Assembly (NCBI RefSeq): GCF_958301595.1
Contig: NZ_CATQJU010000001.1
Coordinates: 310,001 to 374,000 of the forward strand
DNA: 64,000 nt
Origin: Porphyromonas vaginalis
GTDB taxonomy: Bacteria > Bacteroidota > Bacteroidia > Bacteroidales > Porphyromonadaceae
Direction of reading: 5' to 3'
Shown here: positions 23,787 through 31,752 of the stretch, piece by piece
Position numbering within the stretch: position 1 is the first letter of the stretch
How the letters are laid out: every line of letters starts with the position of its first letter
Notes under the pieces: model-generated
What the model was told of the DNA's origin: nothing
The model's input: only the letters and a program-made list of their open reading frames with translations
Databases searched by the model: none
Translations under genes and position numbers: made by a program

Positions 23787-24167
23787 ATGAAAGAAGAAAA
23801 AAGTAACCGAGGACGAAAGGGATATCCCCTAGATTTCAAGTGGAGAGTCATTGATGACCTCCTAGCCACTGGCGAGAGCATCGCCACGACCAGCCAGCGC
23901 TACGGCATTACCACACGCACCATTCGAAATTGGTTGCGTACCTTTGGAGTAGAGTTACCCAACCAAAGCAGCAGTAGCACTATGAGCAAGACAAACAAGA
24001 ACAAAGACGTAGATCCAGAGTACGCAGAACTCAAGCGCGAAAACGCTCGCCTCAAAGCAGCCCTCTTCCAGGCTGAGAGCAAGGCATTAGTCAACAAGAC
24101 ACTACTCGAAGTGGTCTTGAATCGCTACCACATTGATCTAAAAAAAAAGACCGATTTGCAGCCGTGA
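23787..24167 (+). CDS. IS3-family transposase OrfA (helix-turn-helix protein)
   Basis: A 126-residue protein. The N-terminal half is a helix-turn-helix DNA-binding domain (FKWRVIDDLLATGESIATTSQRYGI then TTRTIRNWLRTFG), which recognises the IS ends. The C-terminal half is a leucine-zipper-like helix (YAELKRENARLKAALFQAESKAL). It ends in LKKKTDLQP just past an A9G slippery run; a -1 shift there fuses it to OrfB. Alone it probably acts as a repressor, as established for IS3 OrfA proteins. Confidence 0.9.
   Translation: MKEEKSNRGRKGYPLDFKWRVIDDLLATGESIATTSQRYGITTRTIRNWLRTFGVELPNQSSSSTMSKTNKNKDVDPEYAELKRENARLKAALFQAESKALVNKTLLEVVLNRYHIDLKKKTDLQP
24140..24149 (+). promoter_or_regulatory. Probable programmed -1 frameshift site (A9G)
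   Basis: A run of nine A followed by G contains the A-AAA-AAG slippery heptamer near the end of orfA. A -1 slip continues as KKDRFAAVRQLEHAK, running straight into orfB. This is the standard IS3 way to make the OrfAB transposase. Confidence 0.75.
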
Positions 24168-25219
24168 GACAGCTTGAACACGCCAAAGTGAGAGATCAAA
24201 AGCTCTCCATAACCTACCTTTGTCAGCTACTAGAAGTCAGCCGCAAAGGCTACTACAAGCACACCTTCACCGAGCAAGACGAAGATGTCAAAGTAGCCTC
24301 CGTCCTACACTATTGCCAGTATGTGCGAAGTAAGCTCCACAGGGCAGGCGTAGACACCCTTCAGCAGTGTGCCAACGAATACTTCGAAGGAACCTTCCAA
24401 GTAGGTCGCGACTGGCTGTACAAAGTCTTAGGAGCCAACGATATGCTGCTGAGAAGTCGCAAGCGCAAGCGTCCACCCCAGACGACCAAAGGCGTGGTCA
24501 ATCACGGCTTCCAAGATCACCTGAACACCACCCCTAAATACATTGCCACTGACCATTGCCGGCTCACCGTCTCAGACATAACCTACGTCAAATGTTTAGG
24601 GGGCTTCGCATATCTCTCCCTGACGATGGACGCTTATAGCCGCATCATCACCGGCTTTGACCTGCAGCCCACGCTCTCCACAGAGGGCCCCTACAACGCA
24701 CTAAGACAGACCGTTGACTTCTACCAGAAGCATGGCTTTGACCTCAAAGGGCTCATCTTCCATAGCGACCGAGGCTGTCAATATGTCTCCAAGCAGATGA
24801 CCGACTACGAGGCCAGCCTAGGCATCGTAACCAGTGTCACCCAGACAGGCAACCCTCTCCACAACGCTATGGCAGAGCGACTTAACGGGATCATCAAGAA
24901 CGACTGGCTCTACAACTTCGAGGATAAGCCCATAGATCAAGTTCGAGAGATCCTCTCGCAAACGATTGCTCTCTATAACACAGCGCGTCCTCATCGAGCC
25001 ATCAACAAGAAGACTCCGATGCAGATGCTCATACCAGATTACCCCAACCCTATAACCACACAACCCTCTAAGAAACAGACATCTAAGAACAATTCACCAA
25101 AAGCTCCGAGCCTCAAATCTCCGAGCTCATGCCGCTTAACTCCACACAAAGACCTATCTTTGTGTACCTCCGCAGTAAAAACGACCACAAGTCGTGTACC
25201 CCAGCAAGAGCAAAACTAA
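24164..25219 (+). CDS. IS3-family transposase OrfB (DDE integrase core)
   Basis: A 351-residue frame opened by GTG 24164, overlapping orfA by 4 bp, but more likely made by -1 frameshifting from orfA. It has the HTH_21 segment (LLEVSRKGYYKHTF) and an rve integrase core with the catalytic triad: Asp in VSDITYVK, Asp in FHSDRGCQY and Glu in NAMAERLNG. The C-terminus is longer than usual and rich in Ser, Lys and Pro. Intact, so possibly functional. Confidence 0.92.
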   Translation: MRQLEHAKVRDQKLSITYLCQLLEVSRKGYYKHTFTEQDEDVKVASVLHYCQYVRSKLHRAGVDTLQQCANEYFEGTFQVGRDWLYKVLGANDMLLRSRKRKRPPQTTKGVVNHGFQDHLNTTPKYIATDHCRLTVSDITYVKCLGGFAYLSLTMDAYSRIITGFDLQPTLSTEGPYNALRQTVDFYQKHGFDLKGLIFHSDRGCQYVSKQMTDYEASLGIVTSVTQTGNPLHNAMAERLNGIIKNDWLYNFEDKPIDQVREILSQTIALYNTARPHRAINKKTPMQMLIPDYPNPITTQPSKKQTSKNNSPKAPSLKSPSSCRLTPHKDLSLCTSAVKTTTSRVPQQEQN

Positions 25220-25311
25220 CAAATGAGTACACTCACAGGACTAACAAAAATGACCCGAGTACCATCTCAGTAATACCTTCCCAACTGTGTACTTTTTTCA
25301 GGAAGAGGACA

Positions 25312-25564
25312 CTCGAATATCCACGTGGGGAATCTCAAATCTCCACGTGGATATTTTTCTTTTTCCACGTGGGCATGATTCATTTCTTCCGAAGTTTCAT
25401 TTCATTCCTCCGAAGTTTCATTTCATTCCTCCGAAGAATTTTTTATTCTCCACGTGGAGATTTCGAAATATCCACGTGGAAATCACTTTTCCCCGACACG
25501 GCGCCGTTTTTATATGTAGTCAGTTCTAAATTATTGTAACTCGCCGAGGTTGAATTTCACCAGC
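25312..25564 (+). repeat. Right part of CCACGTGG composite repeat R2
   Basis: It resumes the repeat cut at 23738. CCACGTGG palindromes lie at 25321, 25343, 25365, 25450 and 25472, all perfect, with three 21-bp bricks at 25380-25437. The conserved tail CCCCGACACGG...ATATGTAGTCAGTTCTAAATTATTG leads into the MITE arm at 25565. Confidence 0.9.
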
Positions 25565-25665
25565 CAGGGCTGACGCCTTATAATCGCTCTGTCAGGAGCT
25601 ACACATCAGCGACAAACGAGAAGTCGAGAGGTCGATGAACTCATTGTATATAATACGTCAGCCTG
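25565..25665. mobile_element. 101-bp MITE arm of R2 with ISAs1-type ends
   Basis: It starts CAGGGCTGACGCCTTATAAT and ends TATAATACGTCAGCCTG, imperfect inverted repeats equal to the ISAs1 ends next door. It aligns along its length with the right arm of R1 (14597-14698) and with 42367-42466. It is followed by the 10-bp GATTCTTAGA and then ISAs1 element A. Confidence 0.85.
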
Positions 25666-25675
25666 GATTCTTAGA

Positions 25676-26990
25676 CAGGGCTGACGCATTATAATTCTAT
25701 ATCGAAGATTTCCTCTGGAGTCATTCGTGCGAGCTTTTTCCTCAGGCGGAGCGATGATGTGCCTTTGAGCTTGTCTTTAAGCCGTTGAATGATAGTCAGG
25801 TTTATCTTGTTTATAATATTCATGTTCTGAGCTGCGTTGCGGGCTCTCTTGGTAGAGTAGTCCTCTCTAAAAAGCATATCCAGCATATAGTGTAGCTTGT
25901 TTTCCACAGCCCAATGTTCACGTATCAACTTGAAGACCTCCGCTCCGTCTGTCAGGCTAGAGATATAGAAGGTAGTTTCGCTGCTGGACTTATCTGTCTT
26001 CTTGTCCGTCCGTACTCTTGTCATCATATGGATACTTTTGAGCCCGTCCCACTTGTCTAAAGTCGAGTCTGGGTCTAGAGATAAAGGGTTTACGATGCTA
26101 CTCATCGTGCGCGTTTCTATTCGCCCGTGATCAAAGTCTTGCTGCTCTTGGTGCACTATGTGAGCATCGTAGAGGGGGCAGAAGAAGCTCTGCACCTCTT
26201 CCTTCGTTAGTCTCTGATTGTCTTTAACTTGAAGTATGTAGTCGCCCTCTTTTTCAACCACTGCCTTTGCGATCTCGGTCTGAGTGCCGATAGCGTCAAT
26301 GGTGATGACGGTATCTCGTAGATCTAGCGCCTTGAGAATCTTTTTAATGGCATTGATTTCGTTAGACTTACTAGAGATATATACCTGAGCCAATGAGGCT
26401 TGCTGATTGGGTTCAAAGGCTGTGACACAATGGCTATCGGCATCAAAGTCTAGCTTTTTGACGCCTCGCATCGTCTTACCATCTAGACAGATGTGCTTGC
26501 CAGTTGTTATCTCAAAGCTTTCCTCTAGGAAGGCTTTGTAGACTTGCTCTATCTGCTTGGGGGCAAGAAGGCTGATAGTCCGATTGAGCGTGTCGTGAGA
26601 GGGAACTCCCCAAGAACTCGACTCGCCTGATATACGCTCATATAGAGCCTCTAGATCATCTTTGTACTCCTCTGCATAGTCTTCTATTTCGTACCAAGAG
26701 GAGCAACCAGAAATAGTTGCCGTGAATACCGTCGTAAGGATGTATCCTAGGGGGAACTTTTTGCATCGATTTATGCGTGGGTCTTCGACCACTAGAAGCT
26801 GATTGAATATGCTCATAGAATTTATATATAGTATTGATTATCAGCTATAAAGATACGAAAAATCTACGACATGGACAAGCTTTTTGAAGAGAAAAATGAA
26901 GAGTTTTTGCGACTATATTGAGTTCTCTTTTTAGGCCCTTCATTCTCCCCTCAAGATCACAATCAGCTTTTCATTTATAATGCGTCAGCC
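25676..26990 (-). mobile_element. ISAs1-family element A (1318 bp with its last 3 bp at 28355-28357)
   Basis: The left end is CAGGGCTGACGCATTATAA (25676-25694); the right end reads TTATAATGCGTCAGCC up to 26990. There an IS4-family element interrupts the inverted repeat, and the final CTG lies at 28355-28357. Counting both parts gives 1318 bp, the same as copy B. The transposase gene is intact; its right end is broken, so mobility is doubtful. Confidence 0.9.
25689..26816 (-). CDS. ISAs1-family (H-repeat type) transposase, copy A
   Basis: A 375-residue transposase with the ISAs1/H-repeat hallmarks: an N-terminal PRINRCKKFPLGYIL segment, WGVPSHDTLNR, the catalytic-region motif LDGKTMRG near residue 130, VITIDAIGTQ near 170, and a C-terminal REHWAVENKLHYMLDMLFREDYS block with the catalytic Glu. 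The stop codon lies inside the terminal inverted repeat. It is about 97% identical by eye to copy B. It could supply transposase in trans to the MITEs with the same ends. Confidence 0.93.
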   Translation of the reverse strand: MSIFNQLLVVEDPRINRCKKFPLGYILTTVFTATISGCSSWYEIEDYAEEYKDDLEALYERISGESSSWGVPSHDTLNRTISLLAPKQIEQVYKAFLEESFEITTGKHICLDGKTMRGVKKLDFDADSHCVTAFEPNQQASLAQVYISSKSNEINAIKKILKALDLRDTVITIDAIGTQTEIAKAVVEKEGDYILQVKDNQRLTKEEVQSFFCPLYDAHIVHQEQQDFDHGRIETRTMSSIVNPLSLDPDSTLDKWDGLKSIHMMTRVRTDKKTDKSSSETTFYISSLTDGAEVFKLIREHWAVENKLHYMLDMLFREDYSTKRARNAAQNMNIINKINLTIIQRLKDKLKGTSSLRLRKKLARMTPEEIFDIEL

Positions 26991-28345
26991 CAATAGTGTC
27001 CTAAACGTTTTGCAGGATAAAGAGAAAAGGGTAGGTTTGTAATTGAGAAGAAAAACACAGCTAGTGAGAGCTGTCACAAACCACCCTTTTCAATGGCAAA
27101 TATAACACTATTCGCACAAGTAATCCGACTCATACCTCGAGAAATCATCCAACGATTAGTCAAGAAGCATGGCACAGACAAGCATGCAAAAGGCTTTAAC
27201 TCGTGGAGCCATTTGGTGACTATGATCTTCAGCCAATTCTCGAGTAGCGTGTCGCTACGTCAAATCTCAGAGGGGCTACAATCTGCCACGGGCAATCTCA
27301 ACCACCTAGGTCTATCACGAGCTCCCTCCAAATCCAACATCAGTTACCAAAACGCCAATAGGAGTTCCCAATTCTTCCAAGATGTCTTTTATGCACTCTT
27401 CCAATATTTGGGACAGCACGGAGATCTCAAGCAGATAAAGAAACGGCTGAAGGCGAAGGTTTGTCTTCTAGACTCAACCCTAATGTCCCTATGTCTCAGT
27501 ATGTATGACTGGGCTCTCTATACTCATACGAAAGGAGCCGTCAAGATGCATACAGTGCTTGATTTTGAGACACTTCTGCCTGAATTCGTCTGTATAAGCA
27601 ATGGCAAGGGAGCCGACAATACGATTGCCAAAAAGCTCCCCTTTGCCCGAGGAACCATCGTTGTAGCTGATCGAATCTACAGCGATACTGAGCTTCTGAA
27701 TCATTGGGACAGCACAGGTGTGATTTTCATCGTCAGAGGAAGAGACAACATCCAATTTGAGTCAATAAGGGAGAGAGATTTGCCTGATACGACATCTCAA
27801 GAGATACTGATAGATGAAGAGGTGAGACTGACAGGTGTAGAGACAGCGAGCAAGTACCCTAAGAAGATTCGTAGAATAGGCATCTACAATGTTCAAGGAG
27901 GTTACACGATTGACTTGTATACCAATGACTTTACGCATGCAGCCAGTACTGTTGCAGCGCTATATCGCTCACGTTGGAAGATTGAGATCTTCTTTAGAAA
28001 CCTCAAGCAAAACCTGCATATCAAGAGTTTTCTGGGAACTTCTCAAAACGCTGTCGAGATTCAGATTTGGACGGCTCTGATTACGATTCTCTTACTTCAA
28101 TATCTCAAGCGAATAGCAAAACACCCCTGGTGTCTCTCCAATTTAACAGCATCCTTGAGACTCAACACGTTCACCAAAATCGGCCTCTTTCAGTGGATAA
28201 ATGAGCCGTTTTCACCGCCTCCAGACGAGACCGAAATAGCATAGGGGGGATACCCCCGTTTTTACAGCAAATGTCAAGGGGCGATTGACCCGCTTGACAG
28301 CTATCTTACACCCATCGCCCGCAAAAAACGTTTAGGACACTATTG
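26991..28345 (+). mobile_element. IS4-family insertion sequence, 1355 bp, inserted in the ISAs1 copy A end
   Basis: Perfect 21-bp inverted repeats, beginning CAATAGTGTCCTAAACGTTT at 26991 and mirrored at 28325-28345. The 9-bp target duplication GCGTCAGCC lies at 26982-26990 and 28346-28354; it is part of the ISAs1 terminal repeat. One intact transposase gene. The perfect ends and target duplication indicate a recent insertion. Confidence 0.93.
27093..28244 (+). CDS. IS4-family transposase
   Basis: A 383-residue DDE transposase. The N-terminal region (DUF4372-like, with KHAKGFNSWSHLVTMIFSQFS) is followed by catalytic motifs: the first Asp in CLLDSTLM near residue 128, the second in VVADRIYSD near 193, and the YREK-type signature YRSRWKIEIFFRNLKQNL near 290 carrying the catalytic Glu. 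Typical of Bacteroidetes IS4 elements. Intact, with an 80-bp leader from the left inverted repeat. Confidence 0.92.
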   Translation: MANITLFAQVIRLIPREIIQRLVKKHGTDKHAKGFNSWSHLVTMIFSQFSSSVSLRQISEGLQSATGNLNHLGLSRAPSKSNISYQNANRSSQFFQDVFYALFQYLGQHGDLKQIKKRLKAKVCLLDSTLMSLCLSMYDWALYTHTKGAVKMHTVLDFETLLPEFVCISNGKGADNTIAKKLPFARGTIVVADRIYSDTELLNHWDSTGVIFIVRGRDNIQFESIRERDLPDTTSQEILIDEEVRLTGVETASKYPKKIRRIGIYNVQGGYTIDLYTNDFTHAASTVAALYRSRWKIEIFFRNLKQNLHIKSFLGTSQNAVEIQIWTALITILLLQYLKRIAKHPWCLSNLTASLRLNTFTKIGLFQWINEPFSPPPDETEIA

Positions 28346-28366
28346 GCGTCAGCCCTGATTCTTAGA

Positions 28367-29684
28367 CAGGGCTGACGCATTATAATTCCATTTCGAAGAT
28401 TTCCTCTGGAGTCATACGTGCGAGCTTTTTCCTCAGGCGCAGCGTTGATGTGGCTTTGAGCTTGTCTTTAAGCCGTTGAATGATAGTCAGGTTTATCTTA
28501 TTTATAATGTTCATGTTCTGAGCGGCATTGCGGGTTCTCTTGGTAGAGTAGTCCTCTCTGAAAAGCATATCCAGCATATAGTGAAGCTTGTTTTCCACAG
28601 CCCAATGCTCACGGATCAACTTGAAAACTTCTGTCCCGTCTGTCAGGCTAGAGATATAGAAGGTGGTCTCGCTGGTGGACTTATCTGTCTTCTTGTCCGT
28701 CCGTACTCTTGTCATCATATGGATACTTTTGAGCCCGTCCCATTTGTCTAAAGTCGAGTCTGGGTCTAGAGATAAAGGGTCTACGATGCTACTCATCGTA
28801 CGTGTTTCTATTCGCCCATGACCAAAGTCTTTCTGTTCTTGATGCACTATGTGAGCATCGTAGAGGGGACAAAAGAAACTTTGCACCTCTTCCTTCGTTA
28901 GCTTCTGATTATCTTTAACTTGGAGTATGTAGTCGCCCTCTTTTTCAACCACTGCCTTTGCGATCTCGGTCTGAGTGCCGATAGCGTCAATGGTGATGAC
29001 GGTGTCTCGTAGATCTAGAGCCTTGAGGATCTCTTTGATGGCATTGATTTCGTTCGACTTAGTGGAGATATATACCTGAGCCAATGAGGCTTGCTGGTTG
29101 GGGTCAAAGGCTGTAACGCAATGGCTGTCGGCATCAAAGTCTAGCTTCTTAACGCCTCTCATCGTCTTACCATCTAGACAGATGTGCTTGCCAGTTGTTA
29201 TCTCAAAGCTTTCCTCTAGAAAGGCTTTGTAGACTTGCTCTATCTGCTTGGGATCAAGAAGACTGATGGCGCGATTGAGCGTGTCGTGAGAGGGGACTCC
29301 CCAAGAGCTCGACTCTCCTGATATACGCTCATATAGAGCCTCTAGATCATCTTTGTACTCTTCTGCGTAGTCTTCTATTTCATACCAAGAGGAGCAGCCA
29401 GAGATAGTAGCCGTGAATACAGTTGTGAGGATGTACCCTAAGGGGAACTTTTTGCATCGATTTATGCGTGGATCTTCGACCATTAGAAGGTGATTGAATA
29501 TACTCATATTATCTGTATATAGTATTGATTATCAGCTATAAAGGTACGAAAAGTTTATGACATAGACAAGCCTTTTTGAGGGAAAATCAAAGAGTTTTTG
29601 AGGCTATATTGAGTTCTCTTTTTAGGCTCTTCATTCTGCCCTCAACGCCAAAATCAGCTTTTCATTTATAATGCGTCAGCCCTG
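28367..29684 (-). mobile_element. ISAs1-family element B, 1318 bp, complete
   Basis: The ends are perfect 19-bp inverted repeats, CAGGGCTGACGCATTATAA at 28367-28385 and its complement at 29666-29684. Flanks are ATTCTTAGA on the left and GATTCTTAGA (29685-29694) on the right, a 9-10 bp target repeat. The same GATTCTTAGA also separates the MITE at 25565 from element A. It lies 42 bp from the -7 element of aspA. Confidence 0.93.
28380..29507 (-). CDS. ISAs1-family (H-repeat type) transposase, copy B
   Basis: A 375-residue transposase nearly identical to copy A, with a few substitutions (LLMVEDPR for LLVVEDPR at the N-terminus; EIFEMEL for EIFDIEL at the C-terminus). The same motifs are present (LDGKTMRG, VITIDAIGTQ, REHWAVENKLHYML). 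Both copies are complete, and this one has both element ends, making it the best candidate source of active transposase for the related MITEs in this window. Confidence 0.93.
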   Translation of the reverse strand: MSIFNHLLMVEDPRINRCKKFPLGYILTTVFTATISGCSSWYEIEDYAEEYKDDLEALYERISGESSSWGVPSHDTLNRAISLLDPKQIEQVYKAFLEESFEITTGKHICLDGKTMRGVKKLDFDADSHCVTAFDPNQQASLAQVYISTKSNEINAIKEILKALDLRDTVITIDAIGTQTEIAKAVVEKEGDYILQVKDNQKLTKEEVQSFFCPLYDAHIVHQEQKDFGHGRIETRTMSSIVDPLSLDPDSTLDKWDGLKSIHMMTRVRTDKKTDKSTSETTFYISSLTDGTEVFKLIREHWAVENKLHYMLDMLFREDYSTKRTRNAAQNMNIINKINLTIIQRLKDKLKATSTLRLRKKLARMTPEEIFEMEL

Positions 29685-29725
29685 GATTCTTAGATCTCAA
29701 TAGTCGCAATAAGAAAATAAAGAGG

Positions 29726-29733
29726 TATCTTTG
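29726..29733 (+). promoter_or_regulatory. -7 element TATCTTTG of aspA
   Basis: TATCTTTG matches the consensus, but no TTG lies about 19-21 bp upstream. The expected -33 position falls at 29703-29706, just beyond the ISAs1 target duplication, so the insertion may have altered it. Confidence 0.5.
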
Positions 29734-29806
29734 CCAAACGGATTGTACAGTCACGCTTCGGTGACCGACCTTCACAGCGAAATACAGATAATACAACTAT
29801 ATAGAT

Positions 29807-31243
29807 ATGACGGCTAATAAGCAAATGAGAACCGAGGGCGACCTGCTAGGCGATCGCCAACTACCCGCAGACGCACTCTATGGGGTGCAGACGCTACGCG
29901 GTATGGAAAACTTTCAGATTAGCAACTTCAAGCTAAGCCAGTACCCTTACTTCATCCAGGGACTCGCTTACACCAAGTGGGGTGCAGCTGTCGCCAACCA
30001 CAGCGAGGGCATCCTGACCGATGAGCAGTACGAGGCTATCGTCTTCGCCTGCAAGGAGCTACTTGCTGGCAAGCATCACGATGCTTTTGCAGTGGATATG
30101 ATCCAGGGTGGTGCTGGTACGACAACCAATATGGCAGCCAACGAGGTGATCTGCAACATTGCCCTCCAGAAGATGGGACACAAGCCAGGCGAGTACAAGT
30201 ACCTCGCTCCCAATGATGGAGTCAACGCTTCACAGTCGACCAACGACGCCTACCCCACAGCTATCCACCTAGGGCTATACCCCAAGGGGCTAGAGGTGTA
30301 CAAGCATGTCGAGCAGCTCGTAGCAGCACTTCGTGCCAAGGCTGAGGAGATGAAGCACGTCCTCAAGATCGGACGTACGCAGCTACAGGACGCTGTGCCT
30401 ATGACGCTGGGACAGACCTTCCACGGCTTCGCTTCTATCCTGGAGGATGAGTTGCCAAGACTCAAGAGCGCCTGCGAGGAGTTCCTAACGGTCAATATGG
30501 GTGCTACCGCCATCGGTACCGGCATCGCCTCAGAGCCTGGCTATGCAGAGGCTTGTGTCAAGGCTTTGTCAGAAATCACTGGTTGGCCCGTCAAGCTGAG
30601 CGCTGACCTCGTCGGTGCTACGAGCGACACCTCTGTGATGATCGGCTACTCATCTGCACTACGTCGCATCGCTGTCAAGATCAATAAGATCTGCAACGAT
30701 ATCCGTCTCCTCTCTTCTGGTCCTAGAGCTGGTATCGGCGAGTTCAACGTACCCGCTATGCAGCCAGGCTCCTCAATAATGCCTGGTAAGGTGAACCCCG
30801 TTATCCCCGAGGTAATGAGCCAGGTATGCTACAAGGTGATGGGTAACGATACGACTGTCCTGATGGCTGGCGATGCTGCTCAGATGGAGCTCAACGCTAT
30901 GGAGCCCGTCATGGCTCAGTGCTGCTTCGAGAGCTCAGACCTGATGATGCGTGGTATCACAACCCTCATCGAGCGTTGTATCACTGGCATCACGCCCAAC
31001 GAGGAGCGTTGCCGCCAGCAGATTGAGGCATCGATCACGATTGTCACCGCACTCAACCCGATCATTGGTTACAAGAACTCGACCAAGATTGCCAAGGAGG
31101 CTCTTGAGACGGGCAAGGGTATCTACGAGCTAGTCCTAGAGCATGGCATCCTAGACAAGAAAGATCTCGACGAGGTGATGGATCCCAAGCACATGACCCA
31201 GCCCTCGAAGCTCGATCACATCAAGCCTAAGAAGCAACTGTAA
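29807..31243 (+). CDS. aspA: Aspartate ammonia-lyase
   Basis: A 478-residue enzyme of the fumarase/aspartase superfamily converting L-aspartate to fumarate and ammonia. Hallmarks: EGDLLGDRQLPADALYG at the N-terminus, GGAGTTTNMAANEV near residue 101, SQSTNDAYPTA near 145, the TLGQTFHG-type segment, and the superfamily signature GSSIMPGKVNP near 323 with the catalytic Ser loop. Aspartase rather than fumarase is favoured by the aspartase-like opening and overall sequence. In asaccharolytic Porphyromonas it would feed amino-acid fermentation through fumarate (inference). Confidence 0.95.
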   Translation: MTANKQMRTEGDLLGDRQLPADALYGVQTLRGMENFQISNFKLSQYPYFIQGLAYTKWGAAVANHSEGILTDEQYEAIVFACKELLAGKHHDAFAVDMIQGGAGTTTNMAANEVICNIALQKMGHKPGEYKYLAPNDGVNASQSTNDAYPTAIHLGLYPKGLEVYKHVEQLVAALRAKAEEMKHVLKIGRTQLQDAVPMTLGQTFHGFASILEDELPRLKSACEEFLTVNMGATAIGTGIASEPGYAEACVKALSEITGWPVKLSADLVGATSDTSVMIGYSSALRRIAVKINKICNDIRLLSSGPRAGIGEFNVPAMQPGSSIMPGKVNPVIPEVMSQVCYKVMGNDTTVLMAGDAAQMELNAMEPVMAQCCFESSDLMMRGITTLIERCITGITPNEERCRQQIEASITIVTALNPIIGYKNSTKIAKEALETGKGIYELVLEHGILDKKDLDEVMDPKHMTQPSKLDHIKPKKQL

Positions 31244-31299
31244 GCTCCTTAGACTGTAATAGGAAATAGGGACTACTAACCTTTTAGACCATATATATT

Positions 31300-31704
31300 A
31301 TGAAGAGATTAGCTTTAATCAGCTTTGCACTCGTCAGCATGCTGGCGTTTGCTGCTTGCTCTAGTCCTACGAAAAAGGCAGAGCGAGTCACCATGGACTT
31401 TGTCAATGCTCTCAACGCTAGCGACTACGACAAGGCTCGTAGCTACACGGCATCGGAGCAGGCTAAGGCTTATGTGGGGCTTGTTGAGTACTTTGACTCC
31501 GAAAAGTCTGACGACTCTGAAGAGGCAAAGGCAGCGAGAGCTAAGATCACGAGCCGTATCACCCGCACGGAGCAGCAACAGGACACGGTCATCTGCTATG
31601 TAGAGACCATCGAGCCTTCAGACAAGCCAGACACTATCAATCAGAAGGTGCTCCTCACCAAGGTGGACAACGAGTGGAAGGTCGTCGAAGTACCTATGAA
31701 GTAA
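31300..31704 (+). CDS. DUF4878-type small lipoprotein
   Basis: A 134-residue protein with a signal peptide and lipobox (AFAACSS, Cys20). The mature part matches the NTF2-like fold of DUF4878 proteins: VTMDFVNALNASDYDKARSYTASE, then a Lys/Glu/Asp-rich linker, ending in strands NQKVLLTKVDNEWKVVEVPMK. Such proteins are common in Bacteroidetes envelopes; the function is not established. It follows aspA by 56 bp with no clear promoter. Confidence 0.75.
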   Translation: MKRLALISFALVSMLAFAACSSPTKKAERVTMDFVNALNASDYDKARSYTASEQAKAYVGLVEYFDSEKSDDSEEAKAARAKITSRITRTEQQQDTVICYVETIEPSDKPDTINQKVLLTKVDNEWKVVEVPMK

Positions 31705-31752
31705 CCGAAGCAACTGCCACTCAGGCACGCGCACTCTAGACTTAATCTCTAG

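Larger units (their letters stand above)
23739..25311 (+). mobile_element. IS3-family (IS150-like) insertion sequence, 1573 bp
   Basis: The ends are imperfect inverted repeats: TGTCCTCTCCTGAAATAG and then ACACAGTTGGGAAG on the left, and CTTCCCAACTGTGTAC and then TCAGGAAGAGGACA on the right. A 3-bp target duplication CTC flanks it (23736-23738 and 25312-25314), and removing the element restores the CTTTCTCGAATATCC sequence seen intact in R1. It encodes the OrfA and OrfB typical of IS3 elements. The open frames and perfect target repeat suggest it could still be active. Confidence 0.92.

Noticed and set aside
25287-25529. ORFs across R2 and similar ones at 42128-42331 and 54710-55030
   Set aside because: They overlap the palindromic repeat core in a different frame and start in unrelated flanking DNA (one inside the IS3 end), so they are artefacts of the repeat.
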